Below, in pieces: positions 47,073-55,518 of a stretch of 62,482 bases of DNA. Origin of the DNA: an uncultured beta proteobacterium (GTDB lineage: Bacteria > Pseudomonadota > Gammaproteobacteria > Burkholderiales > Burkholderiaceae_C). The stretch lies in contig CAIRAW010000056.1 of NCBI GenBank assembly GCA_903876735.1, positions 1 to 62,482 of the forward strand, in the 5' to 3' direction. The translations under genes were made by a program, and so were the position numbers. Numbering within the stretch: the first letter of the stretch is position 1; each line of letters begins with the position of its first letter. The notes below the pieces were generated by a model that did no database searches, was not told where the DNA came from, and was given only the letters and a program-made list of their open reading frames with translations.

Positions 47073-47240
47073 TCAACCGCCTTTTTTGCAGCGCTTGCCC
47101 GGGTTCTTCTTGTTGTTGGTGGCGCTGCCGCGTTCCAGACTGCGCAGTTGTCCCTTGCCGGCGGTAAAGCACACGCCCTTGGGTGGCACGGGACGGGGGC
47201 TTGCCTTGCGGTCAGCTTCGGTACGGAACTCTTTGGCCAT
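47073..47240 (-). CDS. small basic protein of 55 residues, unrecognised
   Basis: A short frame on the minus strand: ATG at 47240 and TGA at 47073-47075, preceded by TTGGAG at a good distance. The product starts MAKEFRTEADRKASPRPVPP, is rich in Lys, Arg, Gly and Pro, and ends in NPGKRCKKGG, with two cysteines. It has no signal or membrane segment, so a nucleic acid- or ribosome-associated role is possible but unproven. It lies 40 bases after the DUF6172 gene on the same strand. Confidence 0.6.
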   Translation of the reverse strand: MAKEFRTEADRKASPRPVPPKGVCFTAGKGQLRSLERGSATNNKKNPGKRCKKGG

Positions 47241-47279
47241 GAAAATAACTCCAATAAATAATAAAACGAAACCCCGCGA

Positions 47280-47567
47280 TTATCCCCGAGCCGTGCGGTG
47301 GCCGGGTTTGGCCAGCAGTTCGAGGTAAAACGCGGCCTCGCCGGCTGTGGCGACGGCGTCAATCAGGGCGGTGAGTGTTGCGAAATGAACGTCGGCTGCA
47401 GTCTCGGCGCTGGTGCCGAAGCGGCAGCTGAAATCCCAGTAGTCCACGCCTTCGGGCAAGGGCTTGCGCCGCTCACGCTGCACGTATTTGCGGATTTCGT
47501 GCTTGGTCGCTTCAAGAACGCGGTCGCGGTTCTTGCCTTCGATGTTTAATAGGAATGTTTTCTTCAC
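47280..47567 (-). CDS. DUF6172 family protein
   Basis: A 95-residue conserved protein. The N-terminus KKTFLLNIEGKNRDRVLEATKHEIRKYV and the GVDYWDFSCRFG core match the DUF6172 family, whose function is unknown. I prefer the GTG at 47567, which gives the usual KKTF start, over a TTG six codons upstream. The gene is divergent from the RhlE-like helicase, with a 100-base gap. Confidence 0.8.
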   Translation of the reverse strand: MKKTFLLNIEGKNRDRVLEATKHEIRKYVQRERRKPLPEGVDYWDFSCRFGTSAETAADVHFATLTALIDAVATAGEAAFYLELLAKPGHRTARG

Positions 47568-47667
47568 GGTATTCTCAGTTTGCAAGACAGGCCCTTGGCG
47601 CTGTCCTTGACCGATTATCGATGCGGCGACTGCCTTTTTTCGTTTTTACCTTACAAAGCGTCTGTTT

Positions 47668-48921
47668 ATGCCATTTTCATCCTTCGGTTTGTCGTCTGCC
47701 CTGCTGCGCGCTGTTGCCGACAAGGCCTATTCAAAGCCGACGCCCATTCAGCTGGCGGCACTGCCGCCAGCCCTGCAGGGGCGCGATCTGCTGGCCACTG
47801 CACAAACCGGCTCCGGCAAGACGGTGGCTTTTGCCCTGCCTGTGTTGCAGCGGCTGGAACAGGCGGCGCCTGGTACGCCGCGCCTGCTGAGCGCCCTGAT
47901 CCTGGTGCCCACGCGCGAACTTGCGGCCCAGGTTGGCGAAGAGATCCGTAACCTGGGTGCGCACCTGTCACCGCCGTTGAAGGTCTCGATCGTGTTCGGC
48001 GGCGTTTCCATCAATCCGCAGATGATGCGCCTGCGTGGCGGCACCGACATCATGGTGGCGACGCCGGGGCGCCTGATCGACCTGATTGCGCACAACGCGC
48101 TCACGCTCGCCAACGTCACGACGCTGGTGCTCGACGAGGCCGATCGATTGTTCGACCTGGGCTTTGCCGAAGAATTGGCACGCATCCTGTCCCTGCTGCC
48201 GGCGCAGCGCCAGAACCTGTTTTTCTCGGCCACTTTCCCGCCAGCGGTGCAGGCCCTGGCGCAGACCCTGCTGCGCGATCCGGTGCGCGTCACCGTAGCG
48301 TCCGAGCCCGAAAGCGCACCCGACATCGTGCAGCGCGTCATCGAGGTCGACGTCGCCCGGCGCACCCAGTTGCTGCTGCACCTGATCAAGCAAAACCACT
48401 GGAGCCGGGTGCTGGTTTTTGTTGCGACCAAGCACGCGGCCGAAATGGTGGCCGACAAGTTGCGCAAGGGCCGCATCAACGCCGAACCCTTTCATGGCAA
48501 CCTGAGCCAGGGCAAGCGCACCCAGGTGCTGGCTGATTTCAAGGCCTCGCGGCTCAAGGTGGTCATCGCCACCGATGTGGCGGCGCGCGGCCTGGACATC
48601 GCGCAGCTGCCGGTGGTTGTCAACTACGACCTGCCGCGCTCGGCGCTGGATTACACGCACCGCATCGGTCGCACCGGTCGCGCCGGTGAACGTGGCATCG
48701 CCCTCAGTTTTGTCAGCGCCGACTCTGATGCCCATTTGCGCCTGATCGAGAAAAACCACAGCCTGAGCCTGGCGCGCGAGCAAGTCGACGGTTTTGAGCC
48801 GACGTCAGTCGCCGCACCGGCGGCAGGTCTTCCCGAGAGCCCCGCCAACGGCGGGATCAAGGGCCGGCGTCCGAGCAAGAAGGACAAGCTGCGCGCCGCT
48901 GCAGCCCAGACGCAAAGGTGA
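47668..48921 (+). CDS. rhlE: RhlE-like DEAD-box RNA helicase
   Basis: A 417-residue DEAD-box helicase. The conserved motifs are in order: FSSFGLSSALLRAV (Q motif region), AQTGSGKT, PTRELAAQ, DEAD, SATFP, VATKHAAEMV and HRIGRTGRAGE. The short lysine-rich C-terminal tail (about residues 395-417) fits RhlE rather than DbpA or CsdA. Acts in ribosome assembly or RNA turnover. The window has a second DEAD-box gene, dbpA, 1.3 kb away on the other strand. Confidence 0.88.
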   Translation: MPFSSFGLSSALLRAVADKAYSKPTPIQLAALPPALQGRDLLATAQTGSGKTVAFALPVLQRLEQAAPGTPRLLSALILVPTRELAAQVGEEIRNLGAHLSPPLKVSIVFGGVSINPQMMRLRGGTDIMVATPGRLIDLIAHNALTLANVTTLVLDEADRLFDLGFAEELARILSLLPAQRQNLFFSATFPPAVQALAQTLLRDPVRVTVASEPESAPDIVQRVIEVDVARRTQLLLHLIKQNHWSRVLVFVATKHAAEMVADKLRKGRINAEPFHGNLSQGKRTQVLADFKASRLKVVIATDVAARGLDIAQLPVVVNYDLPRSALDYTHRIGRTGRAGERGIALSFVSADSDAHLRLIEKNHSLSLAREQVDGFEPTSVAAPAAGLPESPANGGIKGRRPSKKDKLRAAAAQTQR

Positions 48922-48994
48922 CGCCGTTGCGCCGCCTTGCGGGCTATGCTGCGCCGGGTTATTTCCACCTCGCAACCGTTGACAAGGGCAGTTC

Positions 48995-49759
48995 ATGAAA
49001 CATCTTTTTTCTCTCGAAGGCCGCAGCGCGCTGATCACCGGCGGTTCGCGTGGCATTGGCCGCATGATCGCCGAGGGCTTTCTGGCGCAGGGCGCGCGCG
49101 TCTACATTTCAGCGCGCAAGGCGGCGGCCTGTGACCAGACTGCGCGCGAGTTGAGTGCGCTTGGCCAATGCATTTCGCTGCCGGGTGATGTCTCGACGCT
49201 GCAAGGCGCCAAGGCGCTGGCCGCAGCCTACAGCGCGCTCGAGCCCCAGCTTGACATCCTGGTGAACAACGCCGGCGCGGCCTGGGGCGCGCCCTTCGAT
49301 GAGTTTCCGGAGAGCGGCTGGGACAAGGTCGTCGACCTGAACCTCAAAGGCCCTTTCTTCCTGACCCAGGCCCTGGCACCCCAGTTGCGCGCGGCGGGCA
49401 AGCTGCGCGCAGCCAAGGTCATCAATATCGCCTCGATCGACGGTGTTTCGGTCAATCCGCAGGAGACCTACTCCTACGCGGCGAGCAAGGCCGGCCTGAT
49501 TCATTTGACGCGGCGCATGGCTTTGCGCCTGATTCAGGACAACATCGTGGTGAGCGCCATCGCCCCGGGTGCTTTTGCCTCCGAGATGAACCGCGACGCG
49601 CGCGACCACGCGCAAGAGGTCTCGGCCCGTATTCCGGCCGGGCGCATCGGTGTTGACGCCGACATGGCCGGCGCCGCCATCTACCTGGCCTCGCGTGCCG
49701 GCGACTACGTGGTGGGCGAGACCCTGGTGGTGGATGGTGGTGTGACCCTGGCGCGCTGA
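48995..49759 (+). CDS. short-chain dehydrogenase/reductase (SDR)
   Basis: A 254-residue classical SDR. The NAD(P)-binding TGGSRGIGR (about residues 15-23), NNAGAAWG, catalytic Ser region NIASIDGVS and the YSYAASK catalytic Tyr/Lys are present. The ending VVGETLVVDGG is usual. The substrate cannot be read; RhlG- and FabG-like 3-oxoacyl reductases and sugar dehydrogenases share this pattern. Confidence 0.85.
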   Translation: MKHLFSLEGRSALITGGSRGIGRMIAEGFLAQGARVYISARKAAACDQTARELSALGQCISLPGDVSTLQGAKALAAAYSALEPQLDILVNNAGAAWGAPFDEFPESGWDKVVDLNLKGPFFLTQALAPQLRAAGKLRAAKVINIASIDGVSVNPQETYSYAASKAGLIHLTRRMALRLIQDNIVVSAIAPGAFASEMNRDARDHAQEVSARIPAGRIGVDADMAGAAIYLASRAGDYVVGETLVVDGGVTLAR

Positions 49760-49840
49760 CCTGGCCCCCACGCTCCTCGTGGTTCACCGGGCGTTTACAC
49801 GCTGCCGATATACTTGCGCCCACTACTTACAGGAGTTTCC

Positions 49841-50224
49841 ATGAGGTTTTCATCCATTGCGCTGGCCGCACTTATCGGCACGTTGGGCCTGGTTTCCTTT
49901 AATGCATCAGCTGCTGATCCCGTCGCCAAGACCGTCGCTGCGGTGTACAAGGAAAAGACAGCCCTCACCGGCAAGACGATCAGCGCCACCGGCAAGGTGG
50001 TCAAGGTCAACAACGGCATCATGGGGCGCAACTTCGTGCACGTGCAGGATGGCACGGGCGACGCCAAGGACGGCAGCAATAACCTGGTCGTGACCAGCAA
50101 GCAAACCGCCGTCGTTGGTGACAAGGTCACGATCTCTGGCCTGGTGGTGGTGAACCGCGATTTTGGCAGCGGCTATTCCTACCCGCTGATCATTGAAGAA
50201 GCGACCGTCACGGTCAAGAAATAA
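49841..50224 (+). CDS. exported OB-fold-like protein
   Basis: A 127-residue protein with a Sec signal (MRFSSIALAAL ... FNASAAD, cleavage after ASA) and a small beta-barrel with GKTISATGKVVKVNNGI and VHVQDGTGD, which resembles an OB-fold. Similar periplasmic proteins occur in Burkholderiales, but the function is unknown. It starts after a strong CAGGAG site. It is convergent with dbpA, 9 bases away. Confidence 0.7.
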   Translation: MRFSSIALAALIGTLGLVSFNASAADPVAKTVAAVYKEKTALTGKTISATGKVVKVNNGIMGRNFVHVQDGTGDAKDGSNNLVVTSKQTAVVGDKVTISGLVVVNRDFGSGYSYPLIIEEATVTVKK

Positions 50225-50233
50225 GCCTTGCGG

Positions 50234-51655
50234 CTATAACAGCCGCACCTTGACGCTCTTGCCCTTGACCGACCCGGCATTGAGCTTTTGCATGGCCTGC
50301 AGCGCAATATCGCGCTGCACGGCTACAAAGGTGGTGAACTCGGTCACCACAATCTTCCCGATCTGTTCGCGGCTGTAGCCGGCGTCTGCCGTCAATGCGC
50401 CCAGCACGTCGCCGGGGCGGATCTTTTCCTTGCGGCCACCCAGAATCTGCAGCGTCACCATCGGCGGCAGCAGCGGCCCCTGGCCGCTTGGCGTGAGTTC
50501 GCTCAAGGGGTGCCAGACCGATTCGTGGCTCTGGTACTGCTCAATTTTGCCGACCGAACCCATCTCGCTCATGCTGGCCAGGCTCAGCGCCAGCCCTGAT
50601 TCGCCGGCGCGTCCGGTGCGCCCGATGCGGTGGATGTGGATCTCCGGGTCCGGCGTGATGTCGACGTTGATCACCGCCTCCAGTTGCGTGATGTCGAGTC
50701 CGCGCGAGGCCACATCCGTGGCGACCAGCACCGAGCAACTGCGGTTCGAGAACTGCGCCAGCACCTGATCGCGCTCGCGCTGCTCAAGTTCGCCGTAAAG
50801 CGCCAGTGCGCTAAAGCCCTGGGCCTGCAGGTAGCTCACCAGTTCCTTGCATTGCAGCTTGGTGTTGCAAAAGGCCAGCGTGCTGACCGGCCGGAAGTGG
50901 TTCAGCAGCAGGGCCACGGTTTCCAGTCGGTTGGCGCGCGTGACCTCGTAAAAGCGCTGTTCGATCAGGCTTCTGGCGTGCTGCGCCTCAACCTTGATTT
51001 GCTGCGGCTCGCGCATGAACTGGCGCGCCAGCTTTTCGATGCCTTCCGGGTAGGTCGCCGAAAACAGCAGGGTCTGGCGCGCTGGCGGGCATTGTTTGAC
51101 GACGGTGGCGATGTCGTCGAAGAAACCCATGTCGAGCATGCGGTCGGCTTCGTCCAGCACCAGGGTGTTGAGGGCGTCAAGCGCCAGGTAGCCGCGCTCC
51201 AGGTGGTCCATCACGCGCCCTGGCGTGCCGACCACGATGTGGGCACCGTGCTCGAGCGAGGCGCGCTGCCCGCGCAGCGCGACACCGCCGCACAGTGTGA
51301 CGACCTTGATGTTTTCTTCGGCACGCGCCAGGCGCCGGATCTCGACCGTGACCTGGTCGGCCAGTTCGCGCGTCGGGCACAGCACCAGCGCTTGCACGGC
51401 AAAGCGGCGCGGGTTCAGATTCGTGAGCAGGGCCAGCGCGAAGGCAGCGGTCTTGCCGCTGCCGGTCTTGGCCTGCGCGATCAAGTCTTTGCCGGCCAGG
51501 GCAGGAGGCAGGCTGGCGGCCTGGATCGGTGTCATTTCCAGGTAGCCCAGTTGCACCAGATTGGCCAGGGTGGCGGGGTTCAGGGGCAGGCTGGAGAAAC
51601 TGTTGGCGGGATTTGACGGGGTGGCGGGGGAGGCCTGGGGTTCGGTGCTGTGCAT
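50234..51655 (-). CDS. dbpA: ATP-dependent RNA helicase DbpA
   Basis: A 473-residue DEAD-box helicase that is specific for 23S rRNA and acts in large-subunit assembly. The motifs AKTGSGKT, PTRELADQ, DEAD, SATYPEG and HRIGRTGRAGE are followed by the C-terminal RNA-binding domain (about residues 400-473, KIRPGDVLGALTADAG and VKGKSVKVRLL), which distinguishes DbpA. The start at 51655 is the first good ATG; the longer upstream frame is the antisense of slyX. It ends 10 bases from the convergent OB-fold gene. Confidence 0.93.
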   Translation of the reverse strand: MHSTEPQASPATPSNPANSFSSLPLNPATLANLVQLGYLEMTPIQAASLPPALAGKDLIAQAKTGSGKTAAFALALLTNLNPRRFAVQALVLCPTRELADQVTVEIRRLARAEENIKVVTLCGGVALRGQRASLEHGAHIVVGTPGRVMDHLERGYLALDALNTLVLDEADRMLDMGFFDDIATVVKQCPPARQTLLFSATYPEGIEKLARQFMREPQQIKVEAQHARSLIEQRFYEVTRANRLETVALLLNHFRPVSTLAFCNTKLQCKELVSYLQAQGFSALALYGELEQRERDQVLAQFSNRSCSVLVATDVASRGLDITQLEAVINVDITPDPEIHIHRIGRTGRAGESGLALSLASMSEMGSVGKIEQYQSHESVWHPLSELTPSGQGPLLPPMVTLQILGGRKEKIRPGDVLGALTADAGYSREQIGKIVVTEFTTFVAVQRDIALQAMQKLNAGSVKGKSVKVRLL

Positions 51656-51697
51656 GGGTCGATTATCCTTATTCGCACTTCTTGGGCAAAATAGGGC

Positions 51698-51916
51698 ATG
51701 AACCACGCACAACAAACCGAGCAGCGCCTGACCGAAATCGAGATCAAGGCCAGCTTCAGCGAAGACCTGCTTGACCAGCTCAACCAGATCATTGTGCGTC
51801 AGCAGCAGCAGATCGATCAGCTGATCCGTGAAGTTGCGCACCTGCGCCAGTCCAGCACCGATGGTGGCCTTGGCGCGCCGCGCAACCTGCGCGACGACCT
51901 TCCGCCGCATTACTGA
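51698..51916 (+). CDS. slyX: SlyX family protein
   Basis: A 72-residue coiled-coil protein, with heptads across residues about 5-50 ([20 protein letters not shown]) and the typical LPPHY ending. Function unknown. It is divergent from dbpA, with 42 bases between the start codons, and its stop codon is just ahead of the pyrC gene. Confidence 0.88.
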   Translation: MNHAQQTEQRLTEIEIKASFSEDLLDQLNQIIVRQQQQIDQLIREVAHLRQSSTDGGLGAPRNLRDDLPPHY

Positions 51917-51942
51917 TGATCCGATTGACGACAATAGCCGCC

Positions 51943-52974
51943 ATGAGCCAAACCCTTGAACTGACCCGCCCCGACGACTGGCACCTGCATGTGCGCGACG
52001 GCGACGCCCTGAGCACTGTGGTGCCGCATACTGCCGCCCAGTTTGGCCGTGCCATCATCATGCCCAATCTGCGCCCACCGGTGACCACAGCCGCTGCCGC
52101 GATGGCCTACAAGGCGCGCATCCAGGCCGCAGTGCCAGCGGGTCTGCATTTTGAGCCACTGATGACGCTGTACCTGACCGACAAGCTGCCGCCCGACGAA
52201 ATCAAGCGCGCGCAGGAGGCCGGTGTGGTTGCCGTCAAGCTCTATCCGGCCGGCGCCACCACGAACAGTGATGCTGGCGTCACCGACCTTCGCAAGACCT
52301 ATGCGACGCTCGAGGCCCTGCAGCGCGCCGGCATGCCGCTGCTGGTGCACGGCGAAGTCACATCGCCTGAGGTCGATCTGTTTGACCGCGAGGCTGTCTT
52401 CATCGACACCCAACTCATCCCCTTGCGCCGTGACTTCCCCGAGCTCAAAATTGTCTTTGAACACATCACCACGCGTGAAGCCGCACAGTATGTTCAGGAG
52501 GCCGACCGCTTCACCGCTGCCACACTGACAGCGCACCATTTGCTCTACAACCGCAACGCGATCTTCACCGGTGGCATCCGGCCGCATTACTACTGTTTAC
52601 CGGTCCTGAAACGCGAGACGCACCGCCTGGCATTGGTGCAGGCTGCCACCAGTGGTTCGCCGAAGTTTTTCCTTGGAACCGACAGCGCGCCGCACGCCGC
52701 GCATCTGAAGGAGCACGCATCGGGTTGCGCCGGTTGCTACACCGCTTACGCCGCCATCGAGATGTATGCCGAGGCCTTTGATGCTGCCGGTGCGCTCGAC
52801 AGGCTTGAAGCCTTTGCCAGCTTTAACGGCGCTGATTTTTATGGTCTGCCGCGCAACACCGACCGCATTACATTGAAGCGCGAAGCCTGGACAGCAACTG
52901 AAAGCTTTTCCTTTGGCGAGGCCCAACTCAAACCGCTGCGCGCCGGTGAAACCCTGCCGTGGAAGTTGGCCTGA
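51943..52974 (+). CDS. pyrC: dihydroorotase PyrC
   Basis: PyrC converts carbamoyl aspartate to dihydroorotate in pyrimidine synthesis. The 343-residue protein is of the E. coli (class II) type with DWHLHVRDG (zinc His pair), the carbamylated lysine region [20 protein letters not shown] and the GTDSAPHA loop. The start at 51943 (MSQTLEL) fits family N-termini and avoids nine upstream residues of a frame that overlaps slyX. Confidence 0.96.
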   Translation: MSQTLELTRPDDWHLHVRDGDALSTVVPHTAAQFGRAIIMPNLRPPVTTAAAAMAYKARIQAAVPAGLHFEPLMTLYLTDKLPPDEIKRAQEAGVVAVKLYPAGATTNSDAGVTDLRKTYATLEALQRAGMPLLVHGEVTSPEVDLFDREAVFIDTQLIPLRRDFPELKIVFEHITTREAAQYVQEADRFTAATLTAHHLLYNRNAIFTGGIRPHYYCLPVLKRETHRLALVQAATSGSPKFFLGTDSAPHAAHLKEHASGCAGCYTAYAAIEMYAEAFDAAGALDRLEAFASFNGADFYGLPRNTDRITLKREAWTATESFSFGEAQLKPLRAGETLPWKLA

Positions 52975-53705
52975 TCGACTGGAGCGCGCCCTGGCTATTG
53001 CCCTGGCGTGTCATCGGGGAGGCGAGCGCGCAACGCATCGCGGCCGGTGAGCCACAAGCGCAGGCCTTGAACCGGGCGGTTAGCGAAAAACCGGGTTTCC
53101 CGGTGCGGTTCGTTTCTCAGAGTGAACTCCCGACGGGCGTTGCCTACGAGCAGCATATTTTTGACACGGGATCGGTACCCACTCGCGAGGGCTTGCATGA
53201 TTTTTTCAATGGCCTGGCCTGGTTGCAGTTTCCCTTGACCAAGCAGCGCCTCAATCAGCTGCATGTGGCGCAGATCGCGCGTACCGGCATCCAGCCGGTG
53301 CGCGGTCCGGCGCGTGATGCCTTGACATTGTTTGACGAGAATGCGGCTTTCTTGCAGGCGAGCGATGCGCTGTGGGAGGCGCTGGCGGCAAAAAACTGGC
53401 AGGCCCTGTTTGTCGACCAGCGCGCGCTTTGGCGCCAGGCCCATCTGCTGCTGTTCGGCCACGCGCTGCTGGAAAAACTGGTGGCGCCGCGCAAGGGCAT
53501 CACGGCCCATGTTTACCGCGTACAAGCGGGTGCCGATTCACTGGCGGAACTGGACGCCTGGGTGGCCGGCGACCTGCAGGCGCAAAAGTTGGCCAGCAAA
53601 CCGTTCGCTCACCTGCCGGTGCTGGGGGTGCCGCTCTGGTGGCCGGGCAATGAGGCGCCAGATTTTTACGCCGATGCCAGCGTGTTTCGGCTGACCCGAT
53701 CTTGA
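52959..53705 (+). CDS. DUF3025 family protein
   Basis: A 248-residue protein of the DUF3025 family. The GTG start overlaps pyrC by 16 bases. Recognisable parts are [16 protein letters not shown] and [15 protein letters not shown]. The ending [18 protein letters not shown] is family-typical. Function unknown. Its genetic association with pyrC may be chance. Confidence 0.8.
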   Translation: MEVGLIDWSAPWLLPWRVIGEASAQRIAAGEPQAQALNRAVSEKPGFPVRFVSQSELPTGVAYEQHIFDTGSVPTREGLHDFFNGLAWLQFPLTKQRLNQLHVAQIARTGIQPVRGPARDALTLFDENAAFLQASDALWEALAAKNWQALFVDQRALWRQAHLLLFGHALLEKLVAPRKGITAHVYRVQAGADSLAELDAWVAGDLQAQKLASKPFAHLPVLGVPLWWPGNEAPDFYADASVFRLTRS

Positions 53706-53773
53706 AATTGGGCGCCCAGCCCCTACCATTGGATGTCGGGGTTCCCTGAATCAAACTGTCCTTGAAGGAAATC

Positions 53774-54643
53774 ATGAAACGCATCTTCCTGTTTGTTCTG
53801 ACCAACCTGCTGGTGGTAACCGTGCTGGGCGTCGTCGCCAGCCTGCTCGGCGTCAACCGTTACCTCACTGCCAGTGGCCTGAATCTCGGGGCCTTGCTCG
53901 GCTTTGCGCTGGTCATGGGCTTTGGCGGCGCCATCATCTCGCTGCTGATCAGCAAGCCGATGGCCAAGTGGACCGCTGGCGTGCGCATCATTGAGCAGCC
54001 ACAAAACGCCGACGAGGCCTGGATTGTGGACACCGTGCGCAAACTCGCCACCAAGGCCGGCATCGGCATGCCCGAAGTCGGCATCTTTGAAGGCGACGCC
54101 AATGCTTTTGCAACCGGCGCCTTCAAGAACTCGGCGCTGGTGGCCGTCAGCACCGGCCTGCTGATTGGCATGACGCGCGATGAAATCGAAGCCGTGATCG
54201 GCCATGAAATCGCCCACGTGGCCAACGGCGACATGGTGACCATGACCTTGATCCAGGGCGTGATGAACACGTTTGTCGTGTTCCTGAGCCGCGTCATCGG
54301 TTTTGCGGTGGACAGCTTTTTGCGCAAGGGCGATGAGCGCAGTTCCGGCCCCGGCATCGGCTACATGATCAGCACCTTTGTGCTTGACATCGTGCTCGGC
54401 TTTGCCGCCGCCATGGTCGTGGCCTGGTTCTCGCGGCACCGTGAGTTTCGCGCCGATGCCGGCTCGGCTCAGTTGCTGGGTCGCAAGCAGCCCATGATCA
54501 ACGCGCTGGCGCGGCTCGGTGGCATGCAGCCGGGCGAATTGCCCAAGAGCGTGGCTGCGTTCGGCATCACGGGCGGCATCGGCCAGTTGTTTGCCACGCA
54601 TCCGCCACTGCAGGAGCGCATCGCCGCGCTGCAAAGCAGTTAA
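53774..54643 (+). CDS. htpX: membrane zinc protease HtpX
   Basis: HtpX is a heat-induced M48 protease that degrades misfolded membrane proteins. The 289-residue protein has four membrane helices and the zinc site HEIAH (residues 144-148) plus the downstream [10 protein letters not shown] glutamate-equivalent region. The ATG at 53774 is preferred to a TTG four codons upstream; the AAGGAAATC leader gives a ribosome site. No heat-shock promoter was identified. Confidence 0.95.
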   Translation: MKRIFLFVLTNLLVVTVLGVVASLLGVNRYLTASGLNLGALLGFALVMGFGGAIISLLISKPMAKWTAGVRIIEQPQNADEAWIVDTVRKLATKAGIGMPEVGIFEGDANAFATGAFKNSALVAVSTGLLIGMTRDEIEAVIGHEIAHVANGDMVTMTLIQGVMNTFVVFLSRVIGFAVDSFLRKGDERSSGPGIGYMISTFVLDIVLGFAAAMVVAWFSRHREFRADAGSAQLLGRKQPMINALARLGGMQPGELPKSVAAFGITGGIGQLFATHPPLQERIAALQSS

Positions 54644-54675
54644 GCTTGCGCCTTTGCTGTTGACTGGATTTCGTT

Positions 54676-55305
54676 TTGGAACTCTCTACCTGGCTCGCCT
54701 TTTTCGCCGCATCCTGGGCCATCAGCATCTCGCCCGGCGCTGGTGCTGTCGCGGCCATGAGCGCCGGCCTGAACCACGGTTTTCGGCGTGGCTACTTCAC
54801 GACCTTCGGTCTGATCCTGGGCATCTGGACACAGGTGCTGGTGGTCGGTGCCGGCCTGGGCGCACTGGTGGCGGCGTCGAGCACCGCCTTCAGTGTGGTC
54901 AAGTGGGCGGGCGTGGCCTATCTGGTCTGGCTTGGCATTGCGCAATGGCGCGCACCGGCACGGCCGATGGCGGCCGTATCGGAGGCCGGCACGGTGGTGA
55001 CGCGACGCTCCATGATTGCACGGGCCTGGATGATCAACGCGGTCAACCCCAAGGGCACGGTGTTCCTGCTGGCGGTTGTGCCACAGTTCATGAATCTGGC
55101 GCAGCCGCTGTTGCCGCAATACCTGACCATCGCCGTTACGCTGGCTTTCACCGATATGGTCGTGATGGCCGGCTACACCGTGCTGGCGTCACGCTTGCTC
55201 GGAGCGCTCAAATCGCCTGCCCACATCCGCGCCCTGAACCGCACCTTCGGCAGCCTGTTTGTGCTAGCCGGGACGCTGCTCGCGCTGTTCAAGCGCGCTG
55301 AGTGA
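54676..55305 (+). CDS. LysE/RhtB family amino acid exporter
   Basis: A 209-residue membrane protein with about six helices, an ISPGAGAVAAMS N-terminal motif and the NPKGTVFLLAVVPQF motif of the LysE/RhtB family. It exports amino acids such as homoserine, threonine or lysine; the substrate is not readable. It begins with TTG at 54676 after a GGAT site. Confidence 0.88.
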   Translation: MELSTWLAFFAASWAISISPGAGAVAAMSAGLNHGFRRGYFTTFGLILGIWTQVLVVGAGLGALVAASSTAFSVVKWAGVAYLVWLGIAQWRAPARPMAAVSEAGTVVTRRSMIARAWMINAVNPKGTVFLLAVVPQFMNLAQPLLPQYLTIAVTLAFTDMVVMAGYTVLASRLLGALKSPAHIRALNRTFGSLFVLAGTLLALFKRAE

Positions 55306-55432
55306 TAGGCTCCAGCGCCGCTGCGATCCTTCATTTGACAAACTGGCACAGCCAAACCGCCTTCAGGGACTTGCTGTTGGGCGGGGGTTAATGACGACAA
55401 GAGACACATAAGCGACGGTCAGCATTTCGATC

Positions 55433-55472
55433 TGCCTGCCCCAAAACGGTCGTTCAGAAAGGGGGGGCAGGC
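55433..55472. other. long inverted repeat between convergent LysE-type and PAS-GGDEF-EAL genes
   Basis: GCCTGCCCC pairs with GGGGCAGGC, nine bases each, around a loop that itself contains AAAACGG. No T-run follows on either strand. It could act as a bidirectional end signal for the converging genes. The rest of the 213-base spacer shows nothing else. Confidence 0.45.
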
Positions 55473-55518
55473 GATGGATTACTGGCGACCATCGTGTGGT
55501 TCCCCATGTTGACTGAAC

